Assembly: GCA_902702965.1 (NCBI GenBank)
Contig: CACRXP010000066.1
Span: forward strand, 534,603 to 598,602
Source: Spirometra erinaceieuropaei
Taxonomy: Eukaryota; Platyhelminthes; Cestoda; Diphyllobothriidea; Diphyllobothriidae
Direction: 5' to 3'
DNA: 64,000 nt
The notes beneath the pieces are model-generated. The model was not told the origin of the DNA and ran no database searches. It saw nothing but the letters and a program-made list of their open reading frames with translations. Within the stretch, counting starts at the first letter, position 1; every line of letters starts with the position of its first letter. Below are positions 42,226 to 52,257 of this stretch, in pieces. The translations under genes and the position numbers were made by a program.

Positions 42226-44110
42226 TTTAATTTAATTTAATTTTAATTTTAATTTAATTTATTAAATGCCAGTTTACAGGCATTGCCAAGGGAAGCGATT
42301 AAACACAAATCCGACCAGTAGTAAAAAAAACTCCTGAAGAATAACAATATAGTTGATGATGGTTTTTATGGTCTGAAGGGTTCAGGAGAGAAAAAAACTG
42401 CTGGCGGTAGATTTTCGACCGTCCAGAAAGGGGGGAGGGGGTTGCACGGTATCGGAGATTATCGGACGTCAATTCCTTTCATGAAGTTGGGTATAGTCGA
42501 AGTAGAGGCGTCGAGGAACAGCTGGTGAGACCGGCCATAGTGTTCAGAGACCACAAGCGCCATCGCTACGGTAGAGTCGATCAGTGGATTCAGAACGCAA
42601 AATTTGAGGAAGCTTTTCTGAATGCAAAAATCGAGTAATAGTTCTCTTAAATTAAGGATAATTTTGCAGAGTTTTCACACTCATGGGTAGTTTATTTCAA
42701 ATAGCAATTGCATTTACAGAATAGAACCGACGATATTTAACAGCACGTGCTAGAGGCAGAAATAAGAAGACCTCACGGTGACTGTTACGTCGTGGGTGGA
42801 TATGATGTCTTAAAGAAGTGAGTGGGTTAAATGTGTGATTATATAAGAGTTTAAATAGCAAAAATATTCCCTTTTTTAATCTACGGAACCATAAGGATCA
42901 AGGACCGTAAGCCGGCACCGTTCTTGTTAAGACAAATGTCGGCGTCCTGGGGTTAAAATTCTCTTGGTAAAAAAGTGTTGAACGGATTCTATTTTCTTCC
43001 GCTCAGAAGCACGCATGAGGCTAAATAAAAACGAACAGTATTCCAGACCAGGTCTAACGTACATGTTGTAAAGGCGCATTCTGATGTCCCTAGTTTTAAA
43101 GTTTCGCAGGATAAACCCGGTCGTTCTGCGTGCTTTGGAGACTATCAAGGCACAGTGCTCCGAGAGATTGAGACTCTTGGAGTATGATATGCCCAGATCC
43201 TTTATAACCCTGGGCACATTTATGGAGTGACCTTCAATATTTAGTTGAGGTTGGTGGTCGTCGCCAACCACCATGACTGAGCACTTATGCCAGGAAAGAG
43301 AAAGGCGCCATGTGCGGCACCACTGGGCGAAAGCCTGTAGGTCGCTCTTTAGGAGCTCAAGCACGATGTCACGATCTGCCGGCTCATATCGATATGCAAC
43401 TTTATGATCATCGGCATACATGAAAGGCTTACCATTCTGAAATAAATCGGGTACATCATTAACGAAAGGGCAAAATAAAAGCGGGCCGAGTACACTTCCC
43501 TGAATGACTTAACTCCTCACACGTGTGGGGTTGGAGATGGTATTGGAAATCTTAACTCGTTGTGTACGAGTGCCCAGGTAAGAGGATATAAAATTCAAAA
43601 GTTTGCCACCTATTCCGAAAGAGGACAATTTCAAGAGAAGAAGAGCATGGTCAACACGATCAAAAGCCTAAGTGGAATCGAAATATACTGTGTAAAGTGC
43701 AAAACCATTGTCCCTAGATTGGAGAACATAGTCAAAGAAAGAGAGCTGACAGGTGTCACAAGATCGAGCTTTGAGGAATCCATGCTGAGCAGCACTCAGT
43801 AGGTTATTCACTGTTAAGTGACACACCATTTTATCTTTGATCGATGTCTCCAAGATCTTCAAAACTGCGGGGAGGGTGTTTCTTGGCCGAATGTCATCAA
43901 ATGACGTAGATTTTCCGTGCTTAGGAATGGGCAGAATGTGTGATTCCTTCCAAAAGATAGGATAGGTTTCAGTTTCAAGAGCAAGATTAAATAGATTGCA
44001 TAAGAGGGATGGGAAGATCGTGTTTGCATCGGCTTTTAAAATGCTTACTGGGACATCAGCAGGGCCTGGACTATAAGATTGACGAAAACGCTGAATCGCA
44101 ACAGTTACAT
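42226..44110 (-). mobile_element. LINE fragment (family X): reverse transcriptase and 3' tail
   Basis: Minus strand from 44110: SPGPADVPVSILKA, the HGFLKARSCDTC finger, motif A with a stop (FDS-T-stop-AFDR), QGSVLGPLLFCPFVND (about 43505-43450), YADDHKVAYRY (43421-43389), then the thumb region and a PGRRHLS end that goes on in other frames to about 42650. The 3' tail is a (TTTAA)n-like run at 42226-42268. The twin fragment is at 1-535. At 44110-44128 the element is broken by the Helitron. Confidence 0.8.
42927..43421 (-). pseudogene. LINE reverse transcriptase, YADD box to thumb (164 codons)
   Basis: Open frame that starts at the catalytic MYADDHKV box (both Asp present) and covers the thumb: LSWHKCSVMVVGDDHQ, VIKDLGISYSKSLNLSEH and RLYNMYVRPGLEYCSFLFSL, a conserved CR1-like block. 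The upstream palm is in the same element but separated by a stop and a frameshift. Confidence 0.75.
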
Positions 44111-45022
44111 CCCACAGAGTGAAAGTTATCTATATATATAAAAATGGAAGGCTTTTTTTTCTGTGTTATATCTAATCTCCGAAAGTACTGCACCGATTGC
44201 GCTGAAATTTGGACACAATCCGACCCGCGCATAGGGCCGGGTTTTTGGCTGTTCAATTGTGTAATTATGCCGATGGTATGCCTGTGATGGGCAAAAAACT
44301 GGATTTTTTCCGGCATAACAACGTCAGCTGCTGCGGCCACTTGACCTCCGTCGCGCGCGCACACATGTGCGCCCAGACTGTGGCCACTTGACCGACATTT
44401 GCTCAACCACACGTGCTCAGCCCGACAGTCGCGCTCACCCCACCACCCACCCTGCAGGCACTTGAGTAGGACCTCCACCCTCTCTGGGCCTCCAGAGCAA
44501 ACCACCCCTGGGGCAAAAAAGCACGCAACACTTGGACGCCACTTAAAATCGTCCCACAGCCCACATAATAGGGCCGTCACCGCTGCCTCGGGGATTCTCG
44601 GGGGTGAGGACTGGATGCAATTAACACCGGACCCTCCCACCCCCCGCACAACCCACATAATGGGGCTGTCGCCCAATGTCAGCTCAGTATTGTGCAGCTC
44701 GGCTAGCGGAGGCCCGGTTGCGGTCGCGGCGACCGCGTTCTGCAGCTTCTGGCCTCCTTCGTTCACAACAGGATGAAGACAGCCAGCTGGGAGTGGCCGA
44801 ATGGCGCCAGCGAGGAACAGCAGACGAGCGCCAAACACGACTCCGTGCTCAGCATTCACGCAGCCTGATGCTGTTGTAAACGACGGTACGACAACAACCG
44901 TTGGATGACTGATGATTTTAGGGTAAGGTGGTACCATATATACCGGCAGTCGGAGACCGATTTCAACGCAGCATCCATCTACTTTTCGGGATGGTACCGA
45001 TGGATATCACTTCAACGTTAGG

Positions 45023-45930
45023 ATGATAAATCCAGTCAGTGACGAGGTAACGCACATGAAATGCAGCGCAATGAACCACTACTCCTACCGACTTATTATG
45101 CGACAGAATGTAAGTAATCCCCTTTTGAAATGCCGTAAACTGCTTCATCATTGCATTGTGGATGTGTATGCAAAAATCGAACTTGAACGCCTACTTTTAT
45201 TCGCTTGAATCAGACCAAACTGCGCGTTGAAGGATACATTCCTTTGCATGATGCAGTTGAAACGATGGTAATGCAACTAACTTTTTAAGACTAACGCTTT
45301 TGTCTTCCACATACACAGAGAGTCTACGCCATATGTTCGAGTACGCTCGAGGTGCAATTGCTTACGTTTGTCAGTACGGGGCGTGCAGACCTACTCATTG
45401 CATTCACATACAATCCAGCTTGGGGGGAAATTCAATAGCTCTTGCTTCCTGGGTAATCGTCGGTGGATGGGTATGACATCACAGCACGTGTTTTCAGGAA
45501 GAAACTGCAATCGCTGATGAACTTCATGATGAAACACGAGGTACTTGGGTCTGCGCACTGCTGGATGTAGTAGGTGGAACGGCAAAAGAGGGGACTGCCC
45601 CATACACATGTATTGATCACTTCCAAGGAAATCGACGACGCAGTATGCGACGAATTACCTGATATCGACGTCGACAATGATTTGCATGAAGTTGTGACGA
45701 AGAATATGATACATGGACCTTGAATGCACTGAATCCCAATGCTCCCCCCACCCCCACCCCCGGCATGACAGACGGGAAATGCTCTCAGATATATCCTCGG
45801 GCATTCGCATGCAACACAGTTGCCGGTAACGACGGCAGTCCCTTCTACCGAAAATGATCAGCGGAAGACATCGGCAAATTGGCAACCGTACGAATGCGAA
45901 TCGGTGACATAGAACTCGGAACCGCTGGGT
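45023..45930 (+). pseudogene. Helitron Rep (HUH) N-terminal region, frameshifted
   Basis: The Helitron-like N domain is read as NHYSYRLIMRQNVSNPLLKC followed by DVYAKIELERLL (45090-45205). About 150 nt on come FEYARGAIAYV and FTYNPAW (about 45330-45425), the conserved Helitron Rep block. GLPHTHVLI (about 45590-45616) is the two-His metal motif of HUH nucleases. EIDDAVCDELPDIDVDNDLH and VVTKNMIHGP follow (45630-45720). Several frame changes separate the pieces, so no active Rep is made. The catalytic Tyr region was not identified. Confidence 0.75.
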
Positions 45931-46159
45931 TGTTTCGTATTCGCCTTTGCTTTTGAAAGCAAACGAAGTTCAGATGAACGTGAGAAACTGCAATTCCAGG
46001 AAATGAATTAGATACGTGACTAAAGGCAGCGGGATAGTTGTTTTCGGCCTGCAACACGAAAGGAGATAAAGGGATGCGGACATACAACGCAATGAAATCG
46101 CACAGTATTGGGCTTGAAGATGCGTCAACATCAACAAATCCGTGCGGCGGGTTCTTTCG

Positions 46160-46890
46160 TTCCACATCCATGAACGAAGTCCAGGTGTTGTTCACTTGTA
46201 GTACAGTTAGCGAATGGGCAATGTGTTTACTTTACCGGTGCAAACGCGCAACAGGTTGCCTTAAATCCACTGGCAACAACATTACCTGAGTTCTCCACGT
46301 TAGGACAAAGTGACGCGTTTGCGAAGACACTGTGGCATTCGAAAGTGCTTACGCATTACACGGGAATGTGTGTAGAATTTCATCCGAACGACGCAAATGA
46401 GGAGAGCAAGTGGACGGACACCCTGGCACACTCAAAAGAACTACGATATGCAGACTGCATACCGTGCATCCCAATCTTACTTCGCATGGTGTTGGTGAAT
46501 GCCCCCGGTCTAAGGTCTTCGCAGCAATTGAAATCTGTCAACGGCGCTACGCATGCCACTTTCAGCAGTGCGTGTCAGGCTCTTCAGTTACTGAAGAACG
46601 AATAACAGTGAGACGTATGCATTAATGACGCTTGCAACACGTCCCATCCACATCAAATTCATGCATTGTTTGCAATCGTATTGATCGCATTCTCTCCTCA
46701 TCTCCAACAGATTTACCGGGGAAATAGAATTCGTACATGGCTGAAGATACCTTCCGTCAACTACGCAAGGAATATTCAAATGCGGCTTGCACAGCAGGAA
46801 TCTACAGCGAGGCGTTAATATTGATTGAGGATATGTACGCAGAAATCGCGAACAAAGTTCTTAATCAACTGGGAATGTCACCGCAAAACT
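46160..46890 (+). pseudogene. Helitron middle region remnant
   Basis: Legible are ANGQCVYFTGANAQQVALNP, a FAKTLWHSK-VLTHYT segment and LVNAPGLRSSQQLKSVNGATHATFSSACQAL (46490-46580), then AEDTFRQLRKEYSNAACTAG and IEDMYAEIANKVLNQLGM (46740-46880). All are typical of the part between Rep and the helicase. It is interrupted at 46891 by a LINE. Confidence 0.7.
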
Positions 46891-47570
46891 AGATCCTTGT
46901 CTAGAAGTGATGGCATCCAGGGTTCATACTTAGAACTATATCATAAATACGGTCTTCGACCACTCTGGATCAGAAGACTTCAAAATGGTCTAAACTTCCT
47001 ATTCAAGGTCACCCAAGATCAAGATATTCTCAAAATGAATTTACTTACCAACCAAAACGCCCCTAGAAACACCAGAAATAGCGAGGATATTATAAAGATT
47101 CCCAAATTCACAAAGTCCCAACGATCAAATTTCTACACCATAAGATATGCGACTATCTGGAATTCTCTTCCAGGTTATATCCGGAAAAGTCGAACCCTAA
47201 TCGAATTTAAAATAAAAACTAAGAAATTCCTCTCAAATAACAATACACATTNNNNNNNNNNNNNNNNNNNNNNNNNNNNNNNNNNNNNNNNNNNNNNNNN
47301 NNNNNNNNNNNNNNNNNNNNNNNNNNNNNNNNNNNNNNNNNNNNNNNNNNNNNNNNNNNNNNNNNNNNNNNNNNNNNNNNNNNNNNNNNNNNNNNNNNNN
47401 NNNNNNNNNNNNNNNNNNNNNNNNNNNNGCCAGGCACCCGAAGCAAATGAAGTCAAAGTGCAGTTGAAATTGACGAGTTTGTTTTAGGTTTTTTTCCTGA
47501 GTTCAAAGGGGACTGACAGTGCCCAAGGGGCGCTACAATAAACCTATTCTATTCTATTCTATTCTATTCT
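46891..47570 (+). mobile_element. LINE 3' fragment nested in the Helitron
   Basis: Plus strand: SDGIQGSYLELYHKYGLRPL followed by WIRRLQNGLNF, and FYTIRYATIWNSLPGYIRKS, a form of the RxxxWNSLP block at the end of LINE RT ORFs. Positions 47252-47428 are unknown bases. After them GAAGTCAAAGTGCAG and GGGGCGCTACAATAAACC lead to a (TTCTA)n tail ending at 47570. Helitron coding before (QLGMSPQN) and after (ASFDVDW) joins precisely across the insertion. Confidence 0.8.
47252..47428. other. Assembly gap (177 N)
   Basis: 177 unknown bases inside the nested LINE, right before its 3' tail. Open frames drawn through it are meaningless. Confidence 1.
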
Positions 47571-48258
47571 GCTTCGTTTGATGTGGATTGGCGCCATGAG
47601 TAAAAAAACACACGGCTCAACTTCTGCCATGCTTGCAATCAAACATTCACAAGCTAAGACTGGAGCAGAAAGGTATTTACGACCAAATACTGCGGAATGT
47701 CAATAATGGGGTTGGAGGACACTTCTTCCTAGATGCGCCAGGAGGGACTGGCAAAACGTTCCTACTACGACCGATTCTGACGACAATTCGATCCAATAAA
47801 TGACATAGCCCTAGCACTTGCATCCCCGTTATAGCTGCAACTCTGCTACCTGGCAGAAAACCCGTTCATTCAGTTTCGAAATTGCCTTTGAACGCGCAAT
47901 TCATTGAAACTCCCGCGTGTAACATTTCCAGAGCATCCGGCATGGGAAAAGTACTGCAGAAATGCAAACCTATTGTTTGGGATGAATGCACAATGGCGCA
48001 AAAAAGCGCTCGAGGCCCCTGATCGAGCACTGCAGGATTTGCGAGGAAACAGCAGACCATTTCCGATGCACTGCTACTGCTTGCAGGAGACTTCAGGCCA
48101 CCACTGCCTGTAATTGCTCGATCGACACCAGTTGGCGAAATAAATGCCCGCCGTCACCACTTACTCGGGAATTCTCGAGCGCGACTGGGTGCAGTAAACA
48201 ATTGCGCTGACTTCGACAGCGGCTAGAAGGACAATCCTGGGTTTCGCACGCAATACAT
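47571..48258 (+). pseudogene. Helitron Pif1-like helicase N-terminal part
   Basis: The plus strand resumes with ASFDVDW, then IYDQILRNVNNGVGG, FFLDAPGGTGKTF (Walker A, GxxGTGKT), IRSN, IAATLLPGRKPVHS, KLPLNAQF, KPIVWDECTMA (Walker B, DE) and LLLLAGDFRPPLPV (motif III with the conserved GDFRQ-LPV pattern). One base change splits the frame after Walker A and again after Walker B. The helicase breaks off at about 48258, where the minus-strand LINE starts. Confidence 0.8.
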
Positions 48259-48262
48259 ACCG

Positions 48263-49681
48263 CTAACCGGTGGCCTTACATTTTTCTCCGTTGGGAATGT
48301 ATTCCTTCTTCTTGCCCTTATTTTCCAATGCATCTTTTTGAGCCACAGCAACGCGTGGCGGGGTCCAGCTAGTAGTTTCTAAAACTGCCCCGGTCAATGG
48401 CTGGATGGTCGGAAGCGGAGTGATCGAGTATTCAATGAACGTTTTGGACAGGAAATCATTGAAGCTATCAGCGGTTAACTGGGCATCAACTATGGGATTT
48501 CCAAGAGCGTCTCGGAGGATGGGATGCTGCGTCTTTCTGTGAGTTCGTATTTTTCTAGAGAAAAGTTTCGAGACATTTAACGAATGGTTTTCGGTAAACT
48601 GAACCTCTTCGGCTAACTGTTTTTCTTCAGACAGTCTCTTAGCTCGATCAAAAATATCACGAATCAAGGGCAGAACAGAAACATCGTTCTGAATATGGAA
48701 ACGACGATAAAGCCTGCGCAATCTGCGACGAAAGGGTAGGGGTAGGAAAACCTCATCCCCAACATTAATAATTTTCTTACGGGGAACAAAACGAGAAATA
48801 AGCGGATCCAAAATTTCGTACAGATTTGCAGTGCAAACATTTACATCCGAACTAAGGAAGAAATCAGTCCAGTCGTAGGAATTAAGGTGTGTTAATAATT
48901 CGGTTGAGCGAGCTGAACGGAAATTGCGGAAAAAGCTATACTTTGGGGACGAAGTTTTTTCAGCCTCGAATTCCAACGTTGAAACAACTATGTCATGGTC
49001 TGAGCCCCCCAGGGGGCCAAGGAATGACACCGACGATGGCATGCAGCCTCTACAGAAAATTAGGTCAAGTATGCTTGAGCCTCGGGTGGGAAAATCGACA
49101 ACCTGATTCCACATCGCAACATCTACAGCCTCAAGAAAGTTTTCGAACCTTCTTGGGCCTGAAGGCGGAGACCAGCGGACTTCGGGAAGATTAAAGTCAC
49201 CCGCAACCAATTGACACTTAAAGCTTGAGTCGGCCGCAGCATGAAATGCCTGTGAGAGTAAACGATCAAAGTTGTCGTTGGCGTTGGGAGGACGATAGAC
49301 GCAGCCAACGAGTAAGGAGAACTTATTTTTTAGTGCAACCTGGAGCCAGCAGCTGCCTTCTACTGCGGAAAAATGCGGGAGGACAAGGGACAAAAATGTA
49401 AGTGTTTGCTTAACGTAGACGCAGCTGCCCCCACCACGGCTATCTTGGCGATCATTTCGAATGCAATTATAGCCTAGAAGCGAGAGTTCGGAGTCAGCTA
49501 CTGAGGCTGATGCCCACGTCTCAGTTACTAAAACAATGTCAGGACAATGGACGAACACCAGAGTCTGAAGCAATGGCGTCTTATTAAGCAAGGATCTGGC
49601 ATTTAAAACAAAAAGTTTGAAGGGAAAGGCTATTAGTTTTTGAGGGAGGTGGGCTACATCGTCCAGTTCTGGGCTGCCCAC
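48263..49681 (-). CDS. LINE B ORF2: EEP endonuclease and linker, truncated before RT
   Basis: 472 codons. The EEP/APE-type endonuclease nicks target DNA. Motifs in order: LFVLNARSLLNK (N of catalysis, about residues 23-34), DIVLVTETW (E, about 49-57), GGGSCVYVK, CVYRPPN (Y/R, about 127-133), LVAGDFNLPEVRW (D/N, about 159-171), SILDLIF and GGSDHDIV (SDH, about 227-234). All catalytic residues are present. A long linker follows, up to where the RT would begin; the frame ends at the rearrangement boundary. The open frame begins at a GTG with no in-frame ATG before the catalytic domain, so ORF2 may rely on re-initiation or frameshifting from ORF1. Confidence 0.8.
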   Translation of the reverse strand: MGSPELDDVAHLPQKLIAFPFKLFVLNARSLLNKTPLLQTLVFVHCPDIVLVTETWASASVADSELSLLGYNCIRNDRQDSRGGGSCVYVKQTLTFLSLVLPHFSAVEGSCWLQVALKNKFSLLVGCVYRPPNANDNFDRLLSQAFHAAADSSFKCQLVAGDFNLPEVRWSPPSGPRRFENFLEAVDVAMWNQVVDFPTRGSSILDLIFCRGCMPSSVSFLGPLGGSDHDIVVSTLEFEAEKTSSPKYSFFRNFRSARSTELLTHLNSYDWTDFFLSSDVNVCTANLYEILDPLISRFVPRKKIINVGDEVFLPLPFRRRLRRLYRRFHIQNDVSVLPLIRDIFDRAKRLSEEKQLAEEVQFTENHSLNVSKLFSRKIRTHRKTQHPILRDALGNPIVDAQLTADSFNDFLSKTFIEYSITPLPTIQPLTGAVLETTSWTPPRVAVAQKDALENKGKKKEYIPNGEKCKATG

Positions 49682-50040
49682 GGAGCAAATGGTCTAGATG
49701 CAACCATCCGGTTTTGCAAAAAATTTTGTGGCATCGAAAACTTCTGACGTGGATAAAAAGGGATAGGACTTGGGGGAGGGAATGACGGGCAGGTGAACTG
49801 GTAACCATTGCTAACTAACTTATTTTCAGCTGGAAATCCGCGGGGCAGATACTGCAACGTATTCCCGCCGGAACGAAACTGAGGATCGGATGAATTAACT
49901 GATTCAGTATGGACATTATCATGAGGAATAAATTGGTAAAACGGCCGTGGAGGAAACAAGTTAGGGGGTGGGGGACGCATTGTTTCCATTGGAGCAAGAG
50001 TTTTATTAAACGGCGGAAAAATCGGCATATTCGGCCTAAA
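49654..50040 (-). pseudogene. LINE B ORF1 C-terminal continuation (frameshifted)
   Basis: The true C-terminus of ORF1: a Pro/Phe/Asn-rich stretch (PPPPNLFPPRPFYQF) ending WAAQNWTM at 49654, 28 nt inside ORF2. No domain. Confidence 0.5.
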
Positions 50041-51032
50041 TGCCTCGATATGAGGGCTGGGGGCAGTTGAGAACCCGCTACGTTTTGAGTCAGGGTATTT
50101 GAGGCATTGTTAGCCGATTGTGGAGGAAAAGATTTTATAATGGTGCTGGATTTACTGGGTGTCCGAGTGGCTGAGACAGCAATTGGATTTGCCTTTGACT
50201 TAGACACATGCTTAGGCTTACTAGGGGTTGCTGGGGGAGTCGATAGAGGCGTGTTTATACCAGGCGTGGTGGTGTGTTTAAAGAGCTCAGCATTAAAAGT
50301 AGTCGAATTCCCTACGGAATTGACTATGCCGTGATGTGCAGATGCCGCAGATGGTGTTGTAGAGGACTTATTCAGACTGACAGTAGGTGTCATTATCTTG
50401 GTGCTGGTTTTTGCCGATTTTAATTTATTCAGTCTTCGCTGCAGGGGTGTGAGGTCTGGCGAAACGGAGCAGCGCCATTTACGGCAGATGTCTCTAGTTA
50501 TCTCCCTACTCGACAAGATAAAATCGACTTCTATCATGGAGAAAAGGGTAACTAGTATCGGCGCATTACGGCTAAGCGAGCGAAGTCGCTTAGCTTGTGC
50601 GACACTGACACTCAAGCCACAACTTTGTAGGAATACATGCGCTCCCTCCCTAGCATATAGGTGGCTCGGAATGTTTCGCAGTACGAAATTATGCTTACGT
50701 TTAATTCTTTCCTCAGTTTCCGAACTTATTACCCCAATAAGTTTAAAAGTTTGTTCAAGCACTTTTTCAGAAGTGCCGTTTATGTCGCCATAAATCAGCT
50801 GATCGATTATTTCGCCGGCTGATGGCCTGCTACGACTAGCAGAGGCGTATTTTGGGACGACTGAAGGGTCGAGAGGTTCTACATGTACTAAAGGGATTTG
50901 TGAGTTAATCAGATCTGCAGACGGCGAAGAACATACGCTGGCGTCTGCCATGTCTTCAGTCACGATTTTAGCACCCAAAGACGGTGGGGAGGCCGCAAGC
51001 TTTCGCCGTTTAGCACGTGCTCTGCGGGGCAT
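49815..51032 (-). CDS. LINE B ORF1 protein (first 405-codon frame)
   Basis: ATG at 51032. The N-terminus is basic (MPRRARAKRRKL), then RKHNFVLRNIPSHLYAREGA and the CGLSVSVAQAKRLRSLSRN stretch (about residues 110-160), which resemble the RRM-like RNA-binding part of CR1-type ORF1 proteins, then a Ser/Thr/Pro-rich tail. No zinc knuckle was seen. In a C-rich run near 50060 the proper frame moves to the overlapping frame 50028-49654 (Pro/Phe-rich, stop 49654), so the last 70 codons of this frame are out of register. It is an RNA-binding chaperone by analogy only. Confidence 0.65.
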   Translation of the reverse strand: MPRRARAKRRKLAASPPSLGAKIVTEDMADASVCSSPSADLINSQIPLVHVEPLDPSVVPKYASASRSRPSAGEIIDQLIYGDINGTSEKVLEQTFKLIGVISSETEERIKRKHNFVLRNIPSHLYAREGAHVFLQSCGLSVSVAQAKRLRSLSRNAPILVTLFSMIEVDFILSSREITRDICRKWRCSVSPDLTPLQRRLNKLKSAKTSTKIMTPTVSLNKSSTTPSAASAHHGIVNSVGNSTTFNAELFKHTTTPGINTPLSTPPATPSKPKHVSKSKANPIAVSATRTPSKSSTIIKSFPPQSANNASNTLTQNVAGSQLPPALISRHLGRICRFFRRLIKLLLQWKQCVPHPLTCFLHGRFTNLFLMIMSILNQLIHPILSFVPAGIRCSICPADFQLKIS

Positions 51033-51630
51033 TACAGACAGGAAAGTTTTTCGTTACAGAAGAAGGGTCAACACGTTGCCAACGTACGGAAAATCGCACT
51101 TAATAGCAAGTGCTGGATGGAAGGTCGGATGGAACCTTGCGTCGGCACCGTCGTGACGTGGTTCGTCTCTGCACGCCGCTGGACAGACGGTGACGGGATG
51201 TATCTCCACATCGACATCGTCTTGACGCGCCCACCTACGCCGTCGGAGACCGCGGCTTACGGCGAATTCGAGTCGCTCTCCACTACAACCCGAATTCGTG
51301 GTCCCATAGTGGTGTTGGGCCGTGCCACAAGGGCACATGGCAGCCCTATTCAGGGATGGCACTGCCAGCCTCCACGAGGGGAAGGGCCTAGAAAAGGTGG
51401 CCTAAACATTGCTGGGTACCACGCCGTCTCCAGGCTAACCAGGGCCGCAGACGTCTTATCATGGTCGAAACAATCAAAATCGAAACAACAACAATACCAA
51501 TAACAGCAACAACCATACTCATTATCCTCATCCTACCTCTTCTTCCTCTTCCTCTGCCTATTCTTCTCCCTCGTCACCTTCTTCTCCATCTCCTTCCCGT
51601 CGTCCCACTCGTTGTTGCCAGACTGGCAGG

Positions 51631-52257
51631 GTGAGCCCACTCACTCTGGCAGCCTGGAATGTTCGTTTCCTTTTAGACAATTCGAGGAGCAACCGACCGG
51701 AACGGAGGACGGCGCTCGTGGCACGAGAGCTGGCGCGCTACAAGGTGGACATCGCCGCACTCAGCGAGACCCGTTTCTCCGAACAAGGCCAACTGGAGGA
51801 GGTAGGTGCCGGCTACACCTTCTTCTGGAGCGGCCGACCCAGGGCAGAGCGACGGGACGCGGGTGTCGCCTTCTCCATTCGGAACGACATCGTGGGACGA
51901 CTGCTTTGTTTGCCGCAGGGCATCAACGATCGCCTGATGAGCCTCCGCCTGCCTCTCTGGGGAGGCAAATTCGCCACCATCATCAGCGCCTACGCTCCGA
52001 CGATGACCAACCCCGACGCCGTCAGTGACAAATTCTACGAGGACCTGCACGCCCTCTTGGCGACTGTGTCGAAGGCGGACAAGTTGATTGTCCTTGGTGA
52101 CTTCAACGCCCGCGTCGGCACAGACCATACTGCCTGGAGAGGAGTGCTGGGTCCCCACGGTCTCCGCGGCTCAAACGACAACGGCCTGCTGCTTCTCCGC
52201 ACCTGCGCAGAACACCGCCTCCAGCGGGAAAGCACCCGTATCGGACGCAATCCCTGA
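51631..52257 (+). pseudogene. LINE A EEP endonuclease, cut by internal deletion
   Basis: 208 codons opening at GTG; the upstream frame is open as a Ser/Asn-rich leader from about 51487, so the true start is uncertain. Motifs: [11 protein letters not shown] (about residue 6-16), [11 protein letters not shown] (E, about 42-52), [17 protein letters not shown] (Y/A/P, about 120), [10 protein letters not shown] (D/N, about 151-160). The expected YVLVR and DHR-type C-terminal motifs are absent, because sequence from about 52213 joins straight to the linker before the RT in another frame. The endonuclease therefore lacks its catalytic His. Confidence 0.8.

Larger units (their letters stand above)
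44129..48258 (+). mobile_element. Decayed Helitron (Rep and Pif1 helicase remnants), split by a LINE
   Basis: A rolling-circle transposon. The 5' end TCTATATATATAAAAATGG (from 44129, preceded by A as expected for an A|T insertion) is followed by TCCGAAAGTACTGCACCGATTGCG. Coding remnants in order are a Helitron-like N domain (45023-45210), the Rep region with NPAW and H-x-H motifs (45400-45930), a later Rep segment (46200-46610), a linker (46740-46890), and the Pif1 helicase with Walker A (47730-47765), Walker B (47968-47995) and motif III (48070-48117). Frameshifts and stops are frequent. A LINE occupies 46891-47570. The 3' end is cut at about 48258, so the terminal hairpin and CTRR end are missing. 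Confidence 0.8.
48259..51108 (-). mobile_element. LINE B: 5' half with ORF1 and ORF2 endonuclease, lacking the RT
   Basis: Minus strand: 5' UTR of about 75 bp (51108-51033), ORF1 (51032 to 49654 with one frameshift near 50060), and ORF2 (49681-48263) with a full EEP endonuclease and linker. The sequence stops at 48263, before the reverse transcriptase, against the Helitron. The keeping of a 5' end with loss of the 3' end is unusual for LINEs, which are normally 5'-truncated, and suggests a later deletion or rearrangement. ORF1 and ORF2 overlap by 28 nt. Confidence 0.8.

Noticed and set aside
44071..44937. 288-codon minus-strand open frame
   Set aside because: It runs backwards through the GC-rich Helitron 5' region into a LINE fragment; no domain, and explained by low stop density in GC-rich DNA.
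46825..47487. 220-codon frame spanning the unknown bases
   Set aside because: Joins Helitron, LINE and an assembly gap; only the LINE part (46891-47251) is meaningful.
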